Positions 1 through 8,640 are shown, counted from the first letter of the stretch. The stretch: 64,000 bases of DNA from Limnohabitans sp. Rim8 (GCA_945901045.1 CAMDKK010000005.1:45978-109977); one strand, 5' to 3'. The notes: generated by a model from the sequence alone, not told the origin. Translations and numbers: made by a program.

Positions 1-672
1 AACGGCTGTGGTTAGAGCAGAGATCGCTCCGTGCATCCCCATGGCAAAGCCAGGGTAAAGCAGCGCATCCACGCCGGACAGCACAACGTTCTCGGGCTTG
101 CAGTGGAGCAGAAGATCGGAGAGAGACTTCAGGTCACCGCCGCTTTGCTTCATGCCTACAACGCCAGGTACTTCGTCCATGATGCGAAGCATCAGGTCAA
201 CGCTAAGGTAATTCCAAGGGATCACGTTGTAGATCAAAATCGGAATGCCCGTAGCGTCGGAAATAGTGCGGAAATGCTCGATAGTCGCTTCGGCATCAGG
301 TTTAAACAAGTAGTGCACTGGCGTAACTTGAAGCGCTGCGACTTTCATGCCCTTTAGCATGTTGGCCCGATCAATAGCGGCACGTGTACTCTGCACGATC
401 AGACCGGCTAAAAAGGGTACGCGATCGGCTGTAGCGTCGTAAGCCTCCTTCATGACGAGTGCAAATTCAGAATCGTTCAGGGTATGGCCCTCACCCGTAC
501 TTCCGCCTGCAACCACACCATTGGCACCGCTATCAATAATGAATTCGATCTGCTGCTTCAGGCCACCTTTGACCAGTTCTCCGGACTCATCAAATGGCAT
601 AGTTAAAGGAGGCAAAACACCGGTCAGATGCTGACGTGCGAAGGATAGATTACTTGTCAAGGAAAACTCCAT
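1..672 (-). CDS. Dihydrodipicolinate synthase (DapA) family lyase, 3' end cut by window edge
   Basis: 224 codons are visible before the frame runs off the window. The product is a DHDPS/N-acetylneuraminate-lyase type TIM barrel. I see the GGSTGEG loop near residue 50, an IYNVIP segment holding the catalytic Tyr region near 134-139, and VGMKQSGGD, whose Lys is the expected Schiff-base residue. Members of this family cleave or condense pyruvate with aldehydes; in a catabolic setting they often act on keto-deoxy sugar acids rather than in lysine synthesis. The first ATG is at 672, but GGAG lies inside that reading frame six bases before a TTG at 660, so TTG 660 is a possible true start. Palindromes at 701-725 lie just upstream. 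The substrate is unknown. Confidence 0.85.
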   Translation of the reverse strand, partial: MEFSLTSNLSFARQHLTGVLPPLTMPFDESGELVKGGLKQQIEFIIDSGANGVVAGGSTGEGHTLNDSEFALVMKEAYDATADRVPFLAGLIVQSTRAAIDRANMLKGMKVAALQVTPVHYLFKPDAEATIEHFRTISDATGIPILIYNVIPWNYLSVDLMLRIMDEVPGVVGMKQSGGDLKSLSDLLLHCKPENVVLSGVDALLYPGFAMGMHGAISALTTAV

Positions 673-700
673 TGATGAATGTTATTGGAATATTTGTCCG

Positions 701-725
701 CATTCCGGAATGACATTTCGGAATG
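701..725. promoter_or_regulatory. Tandem palindromes, candidate operator for the DHDPS-family gene
   Basis: cattccggaatg at 701-712 is a perfect 12-bp palindrome. One base later catttcggaatg at 714-725 repeats it with one change. The pair lies about 30 bp upstream of the lyase gene. An IclR-family regulator gene at 1191-1991 is the nearest candidate binder (inference). The rest of 726-1190 contains no convincing gene. Confidence 0.5.
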
Positions 726-1190
726 AGATGGAGTGTAGTGCGGCATTGGATGCTGCAAATAGAGGGTTTTCCCTTGCCCGTCGCGTTAAGGGATTAACAC
801 AGCAGCAAACTGATGGCTTTTATACGTTTGGGCGCGAGAAAGAAACAGCGGCCCTAAGCAAGAGCGAAGTGAGGCTTACGAACTTGGCGCGTGTATTAGA
901 TCGGACGGAGGGCCGACAGGCATGAACAAGAAAACCGAAGCATTGGGGGCTACCTAGCTAAACGGCCGATTAAATTGATGGCGATCATTGATTGCATACT
1001 TCACAAGCAAGTAGAGGTCCATTTAAGACTATGAATTGAACATGAAACGCCGTTGGTACACGTATCTTTTTTAAAAAAATTAGCCACACAACCCATGAAG
1101 GCAATGCGCAAAATCAACCGGTGGTAGTGGGCTCTAGAATGACCAAAAAAAAGACTATCAGCATGACCGTGTCATCTGCAGACTAGAAGT

Positions 1191-1991
1191 TCATGATCTT
1201 GTGGGTGCCACATAACCAAGGTGCCTAGAAATGGCGTCTGCCGTGTCCACAACGACACTTGCAAGCTCCTGCTGTCTATCCTTATTCATACGGTCTAAGG
1301 GTCCTGAAACGCTGATGGCTGCAAATACCTTGCCGCTTGCGTTGCGGATTGGGGCGGCAACACATCTCACAAAAAGTTGGAGTTCTTCATCATCAAAAGC
1401 GTAACCGAGCTTACGAACCTTAACGTATTCACGCTCTAATGCCGAGAGCGTTGAAAGCGTGTGGGAAGTATAAGAACGCAACCCTCGTTGTGCTATGTTC
1501 TTTACAACATCTTTCGTCAGAAAAGCCCCAACAGCTTTCCCTATTCCTGTGCAATGTATGGGTGCAATTTCAACGTGTGCAGACAATGCCTGCCTAGACT
1601 CATCGAAACGTTCCCGTTCAATGAGGACGACGCTTTCACCGTTGAAAACGCCAAGATGCACTGCTGCGCTTGCATTGCGTGCTAACGACTCAACAAATGG
1701 GGTTGCTTCGCGGTGAAGATCCATATTAGAAAGAGCCAAGCTGCCCAATTCATACAACCCGATGCCAAGCCTATACCCGCCCCCTTGAATATCCTGCTCG
1801 ATAAATCCAATATCCTTCAGGGCACTCAGAATACGATGGACAGTTGGGCGTGGAAGGCTCGTACCGTCAGATAATTGAGTAACGGTTAAATGACGCGCAA
1901 CAGGTGAAAAACAATGCAGTACATCGAACATCCTTTGATAGCTCTGGATACGGTTTTTGTCGTTGGCTGGTGACTTTGCATTTGTTGACAT
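1191..1991 (-). CDS. IclR family transcriptional regulator
   Basis: The 266-residue protein has the usual IclR layout. An N-terminal winged helix-turn-helix (about 15-80) includes LPRPTVHRILSALKDIGFIE. A C-terminal effector domain follows, with CTGIGKAVGA near 147 and the FDDEE...VRCVAAPIRN...AAISVSGP segment that forms the ligand pocket in this family. IclR proteins bind small acids and control adjacent catabolic genes. The gene is co-oriented with the DHDPS-family gene 518 bp downstream of it and with the kinase upstream of it, so either could be a target. A near-palindrome at 2012-2028, overlapping its own leader, suggests autoregulation (inference). Confidence 0.93.
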   Translation of the reverse strand: MSTNAKSPANDKNRIQSYQRMFDVLHCFSPVARHLTVTQLSDGTSLPRPTVHRILSALKDIGFIEQDIQGGGYRLGIGLYELGSLALSNMDLHREATPFVESLARNASAAVHLGVFNGESVVLIERERFDESRQALSAHVEIAPIHCTGIGKAVGAFLTKDVVKNIAQRGLRSYTSHTLSTLSALEREYVKVRKLGYAFDDEELQLFVRCVAAPIRNASGKVFAAISVSGPLDRMNKDRQQELASVVVDTADAISRHLGYVAPTRS

Positions 1992-2011
1992 GTGATTGTT
2001 ACCCTCTAGGA

Positions 2012-2028
2012 CATCAATTCAACTGATG
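2012..2028. promoter_or_regulatory. Near-palindrome upstream of the IclR gene
   Basis: catcaattcaactgatg matches its own reverse complement at 14 of 17 positions. It sits about 20 bp upstream of the iclR-type start, where an autoregulatory operator would lie. This is inference from position and symmetry only. Confidence 0.35.
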
Positions 2029-2149
2029 GCTGTGAACCAACCTATGCTGATGACTATAGAACAGGTCTGCTTGAAGATTTAATTATCTAACAGCATAACC
2101 GTTGAAGATAAACACAACAAAATCATCAAGAATTTCTGGCCAGACCGAT

Positions 2150-3589
2150 TTACGCAGATGTGACATCAAAGGTGGGCAGCAGCGCTGCTGAGCCGGCGAG
2201 GTAGCGCCGACGCGCGTCGGCATAGACCACGGCTGCATCGGGTGCTGGGGTAAAGCGTCTCTCTGTCGTCACAAAACACCTGCTGGCGCTCGCCGCGTTC
2301 GGGAAGGCTTTCAGGGCGACGCTCGCGATGACGGCCAAGCCAAGCGTGGTCAATTCGGGATCTGACAGGCGCTCAACGGGAACGCCCAACACATCGGCCT
2401 TGATTTGGGCCAACAGGTCGTTGCGGGCCAGTCCGCCCGCCAGGCGCATGTCCGTAATCTGTACGCCGCAATCGGCCATGGTCGAGGTGATGTGGGACAG
2501 TGAAAAAGCCAGACCTTCGAAGACGGCGCGCATGATGTCTGCCTGGCTGGTGTCCAGCGACAGACCCAGCAGAGCACCTCTTGCATGCGGGTTCCATAGA
2601 GGCGCCCTTTCACCCGCAAGGTAAGGCAAAAAGCTCAGGCCGCGGGCACCCGGCGCAACGCTGGCGGCGGCGGCAGTCAGCGCGGCAATATCGGTGTGCA
2701 TCAATTGGGCACGTACCCATTCGAGGGTGCTGCCGGAGGACGCCGTGGAGCCACGGACCAACCATTGATCGGCCAGAGGGACGCTGTAAATCCTTTGCAA
2801 ATGGTCGTCAGTTGGCTTGGCAGACACCACGCCAAAAGAGGTCACAGTGCCCGAAATGTCCAACGCCTGGCCGGGCATGTGGATGCCGCTGCCGATATAA
2901 GCGCATTTGCTGTCAAAGGTGGCTGCCATCACTGGCACGTCCGAAAAACCATCACGCCATGACTGCGCTGGCAGCAAGGTGCCTATGACCTGCCCTATGG
3001 ATACGGTATCGCCAAAGGGGGCCCGGTCCGCCCCCAGACGCTTGCGATGTGCCTGCGTGTAGAGCCGTGACGCGGTGTAGGCATTGAGCGTAGCTTGCCC
3101 GGTGAGGAAAAAATTCAACCAGCCAGTGGCATCCAAAAAGTGCCGCGTGCGTGCCGCCACTTCGGGCTGCTCCCTGCAAAGGCGAAACCAATGCGGCAGC
3201 GGATCAGACACCACGGGCCGCAGCGAGACTTCTCCAGCCAGGGCCTTGACGATTTGTTCGACGTCCTGTGCAGGCCGTCGATCCGAATACATGACTGCGG
3301 GCGTCAAGGCTTGGCCTTGCGCGTCCAGTGCGACAAAGCCAGCCAAAGGGCCAGCCGCAGCGATGGCATCAGGCCTGATGCCAGCACGCTGCGCCTCATT
3401 CAAGGCGTTCTCTAAAAGACCGGCCCATTGCGCAGTGAATTGTTCGAACACATCGCCGTCCACTTTGGAGTCGACCGGAGCACTCCACGACCACAACCGC
3501 TGTCCAGCAGTGTCCAGCGCGCTGACCCGCAGGCTCTGCGTCCCCAGGTCAATCGCCAGGATGGTCTGATGCGGTAAGGTGCAGATCAT
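2150..3589 (-). CDS. FGGY family carbohydrate kinase (xylulokinase-like)
   Basis: At 479 residues this is close to the usual size of FGGY kinases. The N-terminal ATPase motif TILAIDLGTQSLRVSALD is near residues 9-26. The second-domain nucleotide-binding segment reads DISGTVTSFGVVS, and the C-terminal AGGLARNDLLAQIKADVLG matches the conserved FGGY_C signature. These enzymes phosphorylate pentoses, polyols or related sugars with ATP. The start overlaps the end of the aldolase gene by four bases (3586-3589), so the two are probably translationally coupled. The pair suggests phosphorylation of a sugar or sugar acid next to a retro-aldol cleavage, but the substrate cannot be read from the sequence. 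Confidence 0.9.
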   Translation of the reverse strand: MICTLPHQTILAIDLGTQSLRVSALDTAGQRLWSWSAPVDSKVDGDVFEQFTAQWAGLLENALNEAQRAGIRPDAIAAAGPLAGFVALDAQGQALTPAVMYSDRRPAQDVEQIVKALAGEVSLRPVVSDPLPHWFRLCREQPEVAARTRHFLDATGWLNFFLTGQATLNAYTASRLYTQAHRKRLGADRAPFGDTVSIGQVIGTLLPAQSWRDGFSDVPVMAATFDSKCAYIGSGIHMPGQALDISGTVTSFGVVSAKPTDDHLQRIYSVPLADQWLVRGSTASSGSTLEWVRAQLMHTDIAALTAAAASVAPGARGLSFLPYLAGERAPLWNPHARGALLGLSLDTSQADIMRAVFEGLAFSLSHITSTMADCGVQITDMRLAGGLARNDLLAQIKADVLGVPVERLSDPELTTLGLAVIASVALKAFPNAASASRCFVTTERRFTPAPDAAVVYADARRRYLAGSAALLPTFDVTSA

Positions 3590-4356
3590 GCTGCCGTGGC
3601 CAGTGTCGAGAAGAACTCGGCGTTCGCTTTCATGCCTTGAATGACCATCCCGCGGTCGGAACCCAGGGCGATGAAGCGGTAACCCAGCGCAAGGTATTGA
3701 CGTGCCTGCTGAGGGTTGCGTACCAGCGTGCCAGCTACTTTGCCGTGTTGTTGGGCGGCTGTGGCGATGCGCACGAGCGCCTCGCGGAATTCCGGTTGTT
3801 CGGGATCACTGCTCAGGCCCAAATCGATACTCAGGTCGGTCGGGCCCACGAACAGCACGTCGATGCCGTCAACGGCGGCGATGGCTTCGACATTGTGCAA
3901 GCCAACCCGCGATTCGATCTGGGCCGCCACCAACAGGTTGTCATTGGCTTCTGCCAAGTACTGGGCGTAGTGAAAACCGTAACCGCTGTTGCGGGTTGAT
4001 GTAGCCGCACCCCGTTTTCCCAGCGGCGGGATTCGCACGCAGCTGATGAGCTGATGCGCCTGTTCGGCGGTTTCTACGTTCGGCACCATGATGCCGCTGG
4101 GACCCAGGTCCAGTACCTGCTTGAAGACCACCGCATCGATGTTCGGCACGCGGACCACGGCAGCAGTCGGATAGGCCTCGAGCGCCTGCAACTGGTGCAG
4201 CAAGTCTTTGTGGTCACCCGAGCCATGCTCCAGGTCGATCAGGACCCAGTCATACCCCGCCAGCCCTGCGATTTCCGCCGTGTCCGACGATCCCATGTTC
4301 AACCAGGAGCCGGCGAAGAGTCTTGCTTGGAGTGCACGTTGACGGGCCCATTTCAT
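3586..4356 (-). CDS. HpcH/HpaI family class II pyruvate aldolase
   Basis: The 256-residue product has the HpcH/HpaI signature. I see LIDLEHG near 41 with the metal-associated acidic residue, VVRVPN, GPSGIMVPNVETAEQA with the second acidic ligand region, AAQIESRVGLHNVEAI, and DVLFVGPTDLSIDLGL. Family members (HpaI, GarL, RhmA) cleave 2-keto-3-deoxy acids to pyruvate and an aldehyde using a divalent metal. The gene is first in the minus-strand kinase operon. Its 5' flank carries a LacI-type palindrome, and it is divergent from the shikimate-dehydrogenase-like gene at 4511. Confidence 0.93.
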   Translation of the reverse strand: MKWARQRALQARLFAGSWLNMGSSDTAEIAGLAGYDWVLIDLEHGSGDHKDLLHQLQALEAYPTAAVVRVPNIDAVVFKQVLDLGPSGIMVPNVETAEQAHQLISCVRIPPLGKRGAATSTRNSGYGFHYAQYLAEANDNLLVAAQIESRVGLHNVEAIAAVDGIDVLFVGPTDLSIDLGLSSDPEQPEFREALVRIATAAQQHGKVAGTLVRNPQQARQYLALGYRFIALGSDRGMVIQGMKANAEFFSTLATAA

Positions 4357-4433
4357 GGTGAATGTCTTTCGTTCGTTGGCTGCGTTGATAAAGTGCAGGG
4401 GCCTGAATTTTCAAATAAAAACTTTGGCTGATT

Positions 4434-4450
4434 CAAGCGCTTGCAATTGC
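4434..4450. promoter_or_regulatory. LacI-type palindrome caagcgcttg, followed by gcaattgc
   Basis: caagcgcttg at 4434-4443 is a perfect palindrome with the central AAGCGCTT typical of LacI/GalR-family operators. The palindrome gcaattgc (4443-4450) abuts it. It lies in the divergent promoter region between the HpcH aldolase and AroE-like genes. No LacI-family gene is in the window, so the regulator would be elsewhere. Confidence 0.45.
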
Positions 4451-4480
4451 TTATGTTACGGTTTTAATTTTTTTAAATGC

Positions 4481-4496
4481 CTTTGACCTGTCAAAG
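4481..4496. promoter_or_regulatory. Palindrome ctttgacctgtcaaag in divergent promoter region
   Basis: Seven-base arms CTTTGAC/GTCAAAG flank two central bases. On the minus strand the site contains TTGACA, a good -35 for the aldolase-kinase operon, so the palindrome could be an operator over that promoter. It ends 14 bp before the AroE-like start codon. Confidence 0.4.
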
Positions 4497-4510
4497 TTGC
4501 AAAAAATCCT

Positions 4511-5314
4511 ATGCATCAAGTCAACTTTATTAACGGGAAAACGCGCGTATTTGGCATCGTCGGCGATCCTATTGAACAGGTGCGATCTCCCGAAATGGTG
4601 ACATGGGAATTCCATCAACGGCAACACAACGCTGTAGTGATTCCCATCCACGTCGCGCGGGAAGATTTTGATGATGTCGTCCCAGACATCATGCGCATGC
4701 GCAATCTGGACGGCTTGATTTTCACCATCCCCTTTAAAGTCAAGGCCATTGAATTGGCCAAGACACTGGGTCCACAGGCTTCGCTTGTCGGCGCGATCAA
4801 TGCCATCAAACGTCAAAGCAATGGTGAGTGGTGCGGTGAAATATTTGACGGCTTAGGTTGCGTTGAAGCCTTCAAACGCCGTGGCATTGCGCTGAAGGAC
4901 AAACGCATTCAACTCATTGGCCTGGGAGGTGCTGGCTCAGCCATTTGCGTGGCGGTTGCGCAAGAACACCCCAGTCTCATGAGGCTGTTCGATTTGAACG
5001 AACAACGCACTCAACAAATGGTCCAGTGGGTCAGACAGATCAGCCCCAAGACCATCGTGGAAGTGGGGCTCCCGCGTTGTGATGACATCGATGTCTTGAT
5101 GAATGCTTCTCCTGTTGGCATGCTGAGCGACGCAAGGCTTCCATTGGCGGCGGAAAAGCTTGATAAGAATTTGGTGGTTTTTGATGCCATCGTGATGCCG
5201 GAGAACACCCCTTTGCTGACACTCGCACAAGACTGCGGCTGCGAGCTTGTTCGAGGGCGGGAAATGATGCTCGGGCAGATATCCAGGCTCGTGGACTATT
5301 TTATTTTGCCTTAG
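4511..5314 (+). CDS. Shikimate dehydrogenase-like (AroE/YdiB family) oxidoreductase
   Basis: This 267-residue protein has the two-domain AroE layout. The substrate-domain start is FGIVGDPIEQVRSP, then FTIPFK with the catalytic Lys near 77, GAIN near 96, GEIFDG with the conserved Asp, and a Rossmann GLGGAGSA near 137-144. AroE normally reduces 3-dehydroshikimate with NADPH. Here the usual H-S-x-S-P is V-R-S-P, so the first substrate-binding Ser is lost, and the nucleotide-binding strand ends FDLNEQ rather than NRT. A different substrate such as quinate or another polyol acid is likely. It is divergent from an aldolase/kinase operon, which also suggests a catabolic role. Confidence 0.85.
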   Translation: MHQVNFINGKTRVFGIVGDPIEQVRSPEMVTWEFHQRQHNAVVIPIHVAREDFDDVVPDIMRMRNLDGLIFTIPFKVKAIELAKTLGPQASLVGAINAIKRQSNGEWCGEIFDGLGCVEAFKRRGIALKDKRIQLIGLGGAGSAICVAVAQEHPSLMRLFDLNEQRTQQMVQWVRQISPKTIVEVGLPRCDDIDVLMNASPVGMLSDARLPLAAEKLDKNLVVFDAIVMPENTPLLTLAQDCGCELVRGREMMLGQISRLVDYFILP

Positions 5315-5585
5315 CGATTTGGCAAAAAACTTGCTTCAAAAAATGCCGAAAAGTACGCGACGCAACGGGTGTTCATGCTTGAAAAGAATGCAAGGATCCC
5401 GAGTCAGATGGGAACTCTAGTCCAAGCGGACTTCGAGTCAGTGGCCCAGAACAACCTCAAAATGTCAAAAAGCTGTCATGCGACTCTGCGTAAAGCAGTC
5501 GCTCAATAAGCGATGAATGACCTGGCAAATACGCTTTCAAGGGCTTTTGTGGAACGTGCTGCACCTTGTCCTTGAATCCGCTTTT

Positions 5586-6598
5586 TTAAGCGCCCTCTAT
5601 TTTTGCTGTTTGCATCAACTTGCGCCACACAGGAAGTTCCGATTGAATCATCGCAGCAAAAGCTTCAGGCGATTTCGGTAAAGGTGCAGGCGTATTTTGT
5701 TTTTGCTCAAATAAACCAACGGTCTCAGGCAATACCAGCCAGCGATTCAATAATGCGTTCAGCTTACCTGCGAGTTCATTGGACATTGACGATGGTCCAA
5801 ACATACCGTACCAAGACACAAACCCTATGGGGTAACCCTGCTCAGCCAAGGTGGCAACATCAGGCAATTGGGGCATACGTTTGGGTCCAAGGGCGGCTAT
5901 GGCACGGATGCGCCCCGCTTTAATGAGCTGAACCGGTGTTGCAGAATCAATCGTTGAGACCATCAATACGCCGGAGACGACATCAGGGGTAATGGATGCA
6001 ACAGTCTTGTAAGGCACATGATTGAGCGGTATGCCGGCCTGCTCTTTGAGGGTTTCCATGACCAGATGGCCGCCAGAGCCCATGCCCCACGATCCGTAAT
6101 TGAGACCACCGCTTTGCGCTTTGGCATAGGCGATGAGATCTTTGATATTTTTAATCGGCGATGCCGCATTCACAACTAAAAGATTGCCAAAATCACTGCC
6201 AATCAGCCCAATGGGTTGAGGTCCGTCATGGTGTCGTGGGAAATCTTAGCGTTCATCGCTTTGTTTCCCAAAATAGCACCCGCAAATGAGATTAAAAGGG
6301 TATGTCCATCCCCGGGTTGTCTCACAACCTGTTCGTGGGCTATCACGCCGTTCGCGCCGGGTTTGTTTTCTACAACGACGGGTTGACCGAGCTCCCTGCT
6401 GAGCCATTCAGCCAGGGGACGACCAAAAATGTCCGCCCCGCCACCCGCCCCGCTGGGTAAAACCAGTCGAATCGGTTTACTGGGCCAGCTTGTCTGGGCG
6501 TGTCCTATTTCTAGGCTGCAACTTAAAAACAAAGAGCCTGCTGTTTGAAGGATGCGCCTGCGCTCGACACTCAAAATGAAAGAAGATGGGGTGGACAT
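5586..6598 (-). pseudogene. Bug/TctC family periplasmic receptor with a frameshift
   Basis: The N-terminal part (6598 to about 6215) has a good AAGGAG site, a signal sequence and IRLVLPSGAGGGADIFGRP and GQPVVVENKPGANG, as in Bug receptors of tripartite tricarboxylate transporters. It stops in frame just after residues MTDLNPLG. The next frame continues directly with IGSDFGNLLVVNAASP and runs to 5586 with VPYKTVASITPDVVSG and the usual C-terminal half. Restoring one G in the GGG run at 6213-6215 joins both halves into one full-length receptor. So this is either a recent pseudogene or a homopolymer sequencing error. It lies downstream of and co-oriented with the GntR gene. The 271 bp at 5315-5585 hold no clear gene. 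Confidence 0.85.
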
Positions 6599-6725
6599 GA
6601 AATAACTCCTTGTAATTCAATGGTGTTTAATTTATTCAATTCGTCGGACAGAGAGTCGCATTTTTTTCAAAGAAATTAGAGCTTTCACGGTGACAATCCA
6701 CAACGCTTTCATTCGAGGCAGAGCC

Positions 6726-7469
6726 TTAGCGCTTGACCACAGCTTTGTAGCTGAAACTGTCACCCCGAAAATACATTTCCGAATAGACCATCGACTGCCC
6801 AGACACGTCGACCGGTGTGAAGTCAATGCGCAGCAGGGGCGAACCGCGCTGGACATCCAGCAATTTGGCTAGCGCTGCGCTGGCCGGTATCGCGCGGGCT
6901 TCAATGCGGTTACTTTTAAGACGGTGACCCAACCGAGTCTCCAGCAGCACCACCACGTCGTTGGTGTTGATATCCTCTTGGATAAGTGCCTTTATCAGCG
7001 CTGGCTCACCATAGGACAGCACGAACGCGAAGGGCTTACCGTTCACCAGCCGCAAGCAGCGCAATGCGATAAGAGGATGGCCAAGAGACACCTCGAGGGC
7101 ATGGGCTGCTGCTGCGGGTGCGCCAACCTGCTTCATCGAAAGAATACGTCCGACGGCCCGCTTGCCTTGTTTGCGCATATGCTCGTAAAAGCCAATCAGC
7201 GGGCCCATGTCGGGTAATTCGTTCGGCCGGGTGACATAGCTGCCTTTACCGTTGACCTTTTCAATCAGGCCTTCAGCATGCAGACTGGCCAACGCCTGCC
7301 TCACAGTGATGCGCGAGACGCCAAAGTTCTCTTCAAGCTCCGACTCCGAAGGTAACTTGTGCCCAGGCGCCATCCGGTTCGCGAGAATGTCGCTGCGCAA
7401 GCTGTCGGCCATACGAACGAACAAGGTTCGGTTGTCATCAGTCGGGTTGCGTGAAAGTTCTTTGGCCAT
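6726..7469 (-). CDS. GntR family regulator, HutC/UTRA type
   Basis: The 247-residue protein has an N-terminal GntR winged helix (GHKLPSESELEENFGVSRITVRQALASLHAEGLIEK split around residues 37-72) and a C-terminal UTRA domain ending in QRGSPLLRIDFTPVDVSGQSMVYSEMYFRGD. UTRA domains bind small ligands such as sugars or acids. I chose ATG 7469; the upstream in-frame TTG at 7514 lacks support and would run into the operator region. The gene is divergent from a Bug receptor. Two similar palindromes between them (7528-7576) are its likely operators, so it probably controls the 7.6-14.2 kb operon and itself. Confidence 0.9.
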   Translation of the reverse strand: MAKELSRNPTDDNRTLFVRMADSLRSDILANRMAPGHKLPSESELEENFGVSRITVRQALASLHAEGLIEKVNGKGSYVTRPNELPDMGPLIGFYEHMRKQGKRAVGRILSMKQVGAPAAAAHALEVSLGHPLIALRCLRLVNGKPFAFVLSYGEPALIKALIQEDINTNDVVVLLETRLGHRLKSNRIEARAIPASAALAKLLDVQRGSPLLRIDFTPVDVSGQSMVYSEMYFRGDSFSYKAVVKR

Positions 7470-7527
7470 AATTTTCAGGTTACCGATGGGATGGAGCGGC
7501 AGCCTAAACCGCAATGATCGAAATGTA

Positions 7528-7576
7528 CAACTGTTATAACAGGTTGCGGGAAAAATATTTACCTGTCATGATAGGT
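7528..7576. promoter_or_regulatory. Two GntR-type palindromes over a promoter for the Bug/acyl-CoA dehydrogenase operon
   Basis: Site 1, caactgttataacaggttg (7528-7546), has a perfect TGTTATAACA core. Site 2, acctgtcatgataggt (7561-7576), is a near-palindrome with ACCT/AGGT ends. Their centres are 32 bp apart, close to three helical turns, so dimers would bind the same face. A plausible promoter, TTGCGG (7544-7549), 17 bp, CATGAT (7567-7572), lies across both sites. Repression by the adjacent GntR protein is inferred. Confidence 0.55.
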
Positions 7577-7659
7577 CTTGCTCAGATTCGGACAGATAGA
7601 GCCCACAGCCAGCATTGAATGCTTTGTTGGCCCCACTTCAAAATCATCAGGAGACAAAC

Positions 7660-8625
7660 ATGCAACAAAAAACACTCGCCCGATTGATGACGGCGCTGTG
7701 CTTAGGCCTGTGCCTTGCCTTCACGGCGCAAGCGCAGAGCACTTACCCCTCTAAACCGATCCGCGTTATCGTGCCCTATGCCGCTGGTGGCGTGGTGGAC
7801 GTGCAAACCCGGGCGCTGACCATTGGCATGGCCAAGGAGTTGGGACAAGCTATTGTGGTGGAAGCCAAGCCGGGTGCTAACGCCAACATCGCCGCCGAGT
7901 ATGTGGCGCGGGCGCCTGCAGATGGCTACACGGTCTTGATTTCATCGCCATTCTTCATCAACAACCCGCTGTTGGAGTCGAACCTGCGTTGGGCGTCATC
8001 GGACTTTCTACCCGTCGGTCGATTTTCTATGTCACCCAGCTATTTCGTGGTGCCTATGAGTTCGCCCGCCAAGACTGTTGCGGAGTACGTCGAACTGGCC
8101 AAGAAGGCCAAGCCGGCATTGCAATATGCGGATGGCGGGCAAGGTTCTACCCAAACGATGGCCAATGAAATGTTCCGCCACGTGGCCGGCATCGCCCTGG
8201 AGTCCGTGCCTTACAAGGGCGCCCCACCCACCATTCCCGACCTTATCAACGGCATGATGTCCATGGCCATCACGCCTTCCAGTGTGGCTGTGCCCCAGAT
8301 CAAGGCGGGTAAACTGCGTGCGCTGGCAAACATCAATAGCCGCCGATCAGCGGATTTGCCTGATGTGCCGACGATTGCAGAAGCCGGCTTTCCCGAAGTG
8401 ACCGCAGTGTCATGGTACGGCATGCATGTGCCAGCGGGTACACCGCCCGATACAGTGCGCAAGCTCGAAGCTGCGATGAAAGCCGCAGCGGCCACCAACG
8501 AAGTCAAGGAGCGCTTGGTCAATGCGGGGGGTGAGGAGGCCTTTCTCGGGCAAGCCGACTTTGTGGCATTTATCAAGGCCGATTCATCGCGCTGGGAAAA
8601 AGTGGTCAAGATCATCAAGAAGTAA
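7660..8625 (+). CDS. Bug/TctC family periplasmic solute receptor
   Basis: The 321-residue protein has a cleavable signal ending in AFTAQAQS. The Bug fold motifs follow: YPSKPIRVIVPYAAGGVVD, IVVEAKPGANANIAAEYVARAPADGYT, VPYKGAPPTIPDLINGMMSMAI and LPDVPTIAEAGFPEV. Bug proteins bind carboxylates in the periplasm and deliver them to TctA/TctB permeases. No tctAB genes are in the window, so it is an orphan receptor. The ATG at 7660 has CAGGAG seven bases upstream and is preferred to the ATG at 7615. It is first in a tight operon with acyl-CoA enzymes, so its ligand is probably their substrate. Confidence 0.93.
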   Translation: MQQKTLARLMTALCLGLCLAFTAQAQSTYPSKPIRVIVPYAAGGVVDVQTRALTIGMAKELGQAIVVEAKPGANANIAAEYVARAPADGYTVLISSPFFINNPLLESNLRWASSDFLPVGRFSMSPSYFVVPMSSPAKTVAEYVELAKKAKPALQYADGGQGSTQTMANEMFRHVAGIALESVPYKGAPPTIPDLINGMMSMAITPSSVAVPQIKAGKLRALANINSRRSADLPDVPTIAEAGFPEVTAVSWYGMHVPAGTPPDTVRKLEAAMKAAAATNEVKERLVNAGGEEAFLGQADFVAFIKADSSRWEKVVKIIKK

Positions 8626-8640
8626 GTTCACTTCAACCCC

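Noticed and set aside
710-925. 71-codon plus-strand open frame between the DHDPS-family gene and the IclR gene
   Set aside because: It begins inside the operator palindromes, has no ribosome site and resembles no known family.
5330-5510. Short open frame (KYATQRVFMLEKNARIPSQM region) downstream of the AroE-like gene
   Set aside because: No start codon with a ribosome site and no recognised family; too short to support.
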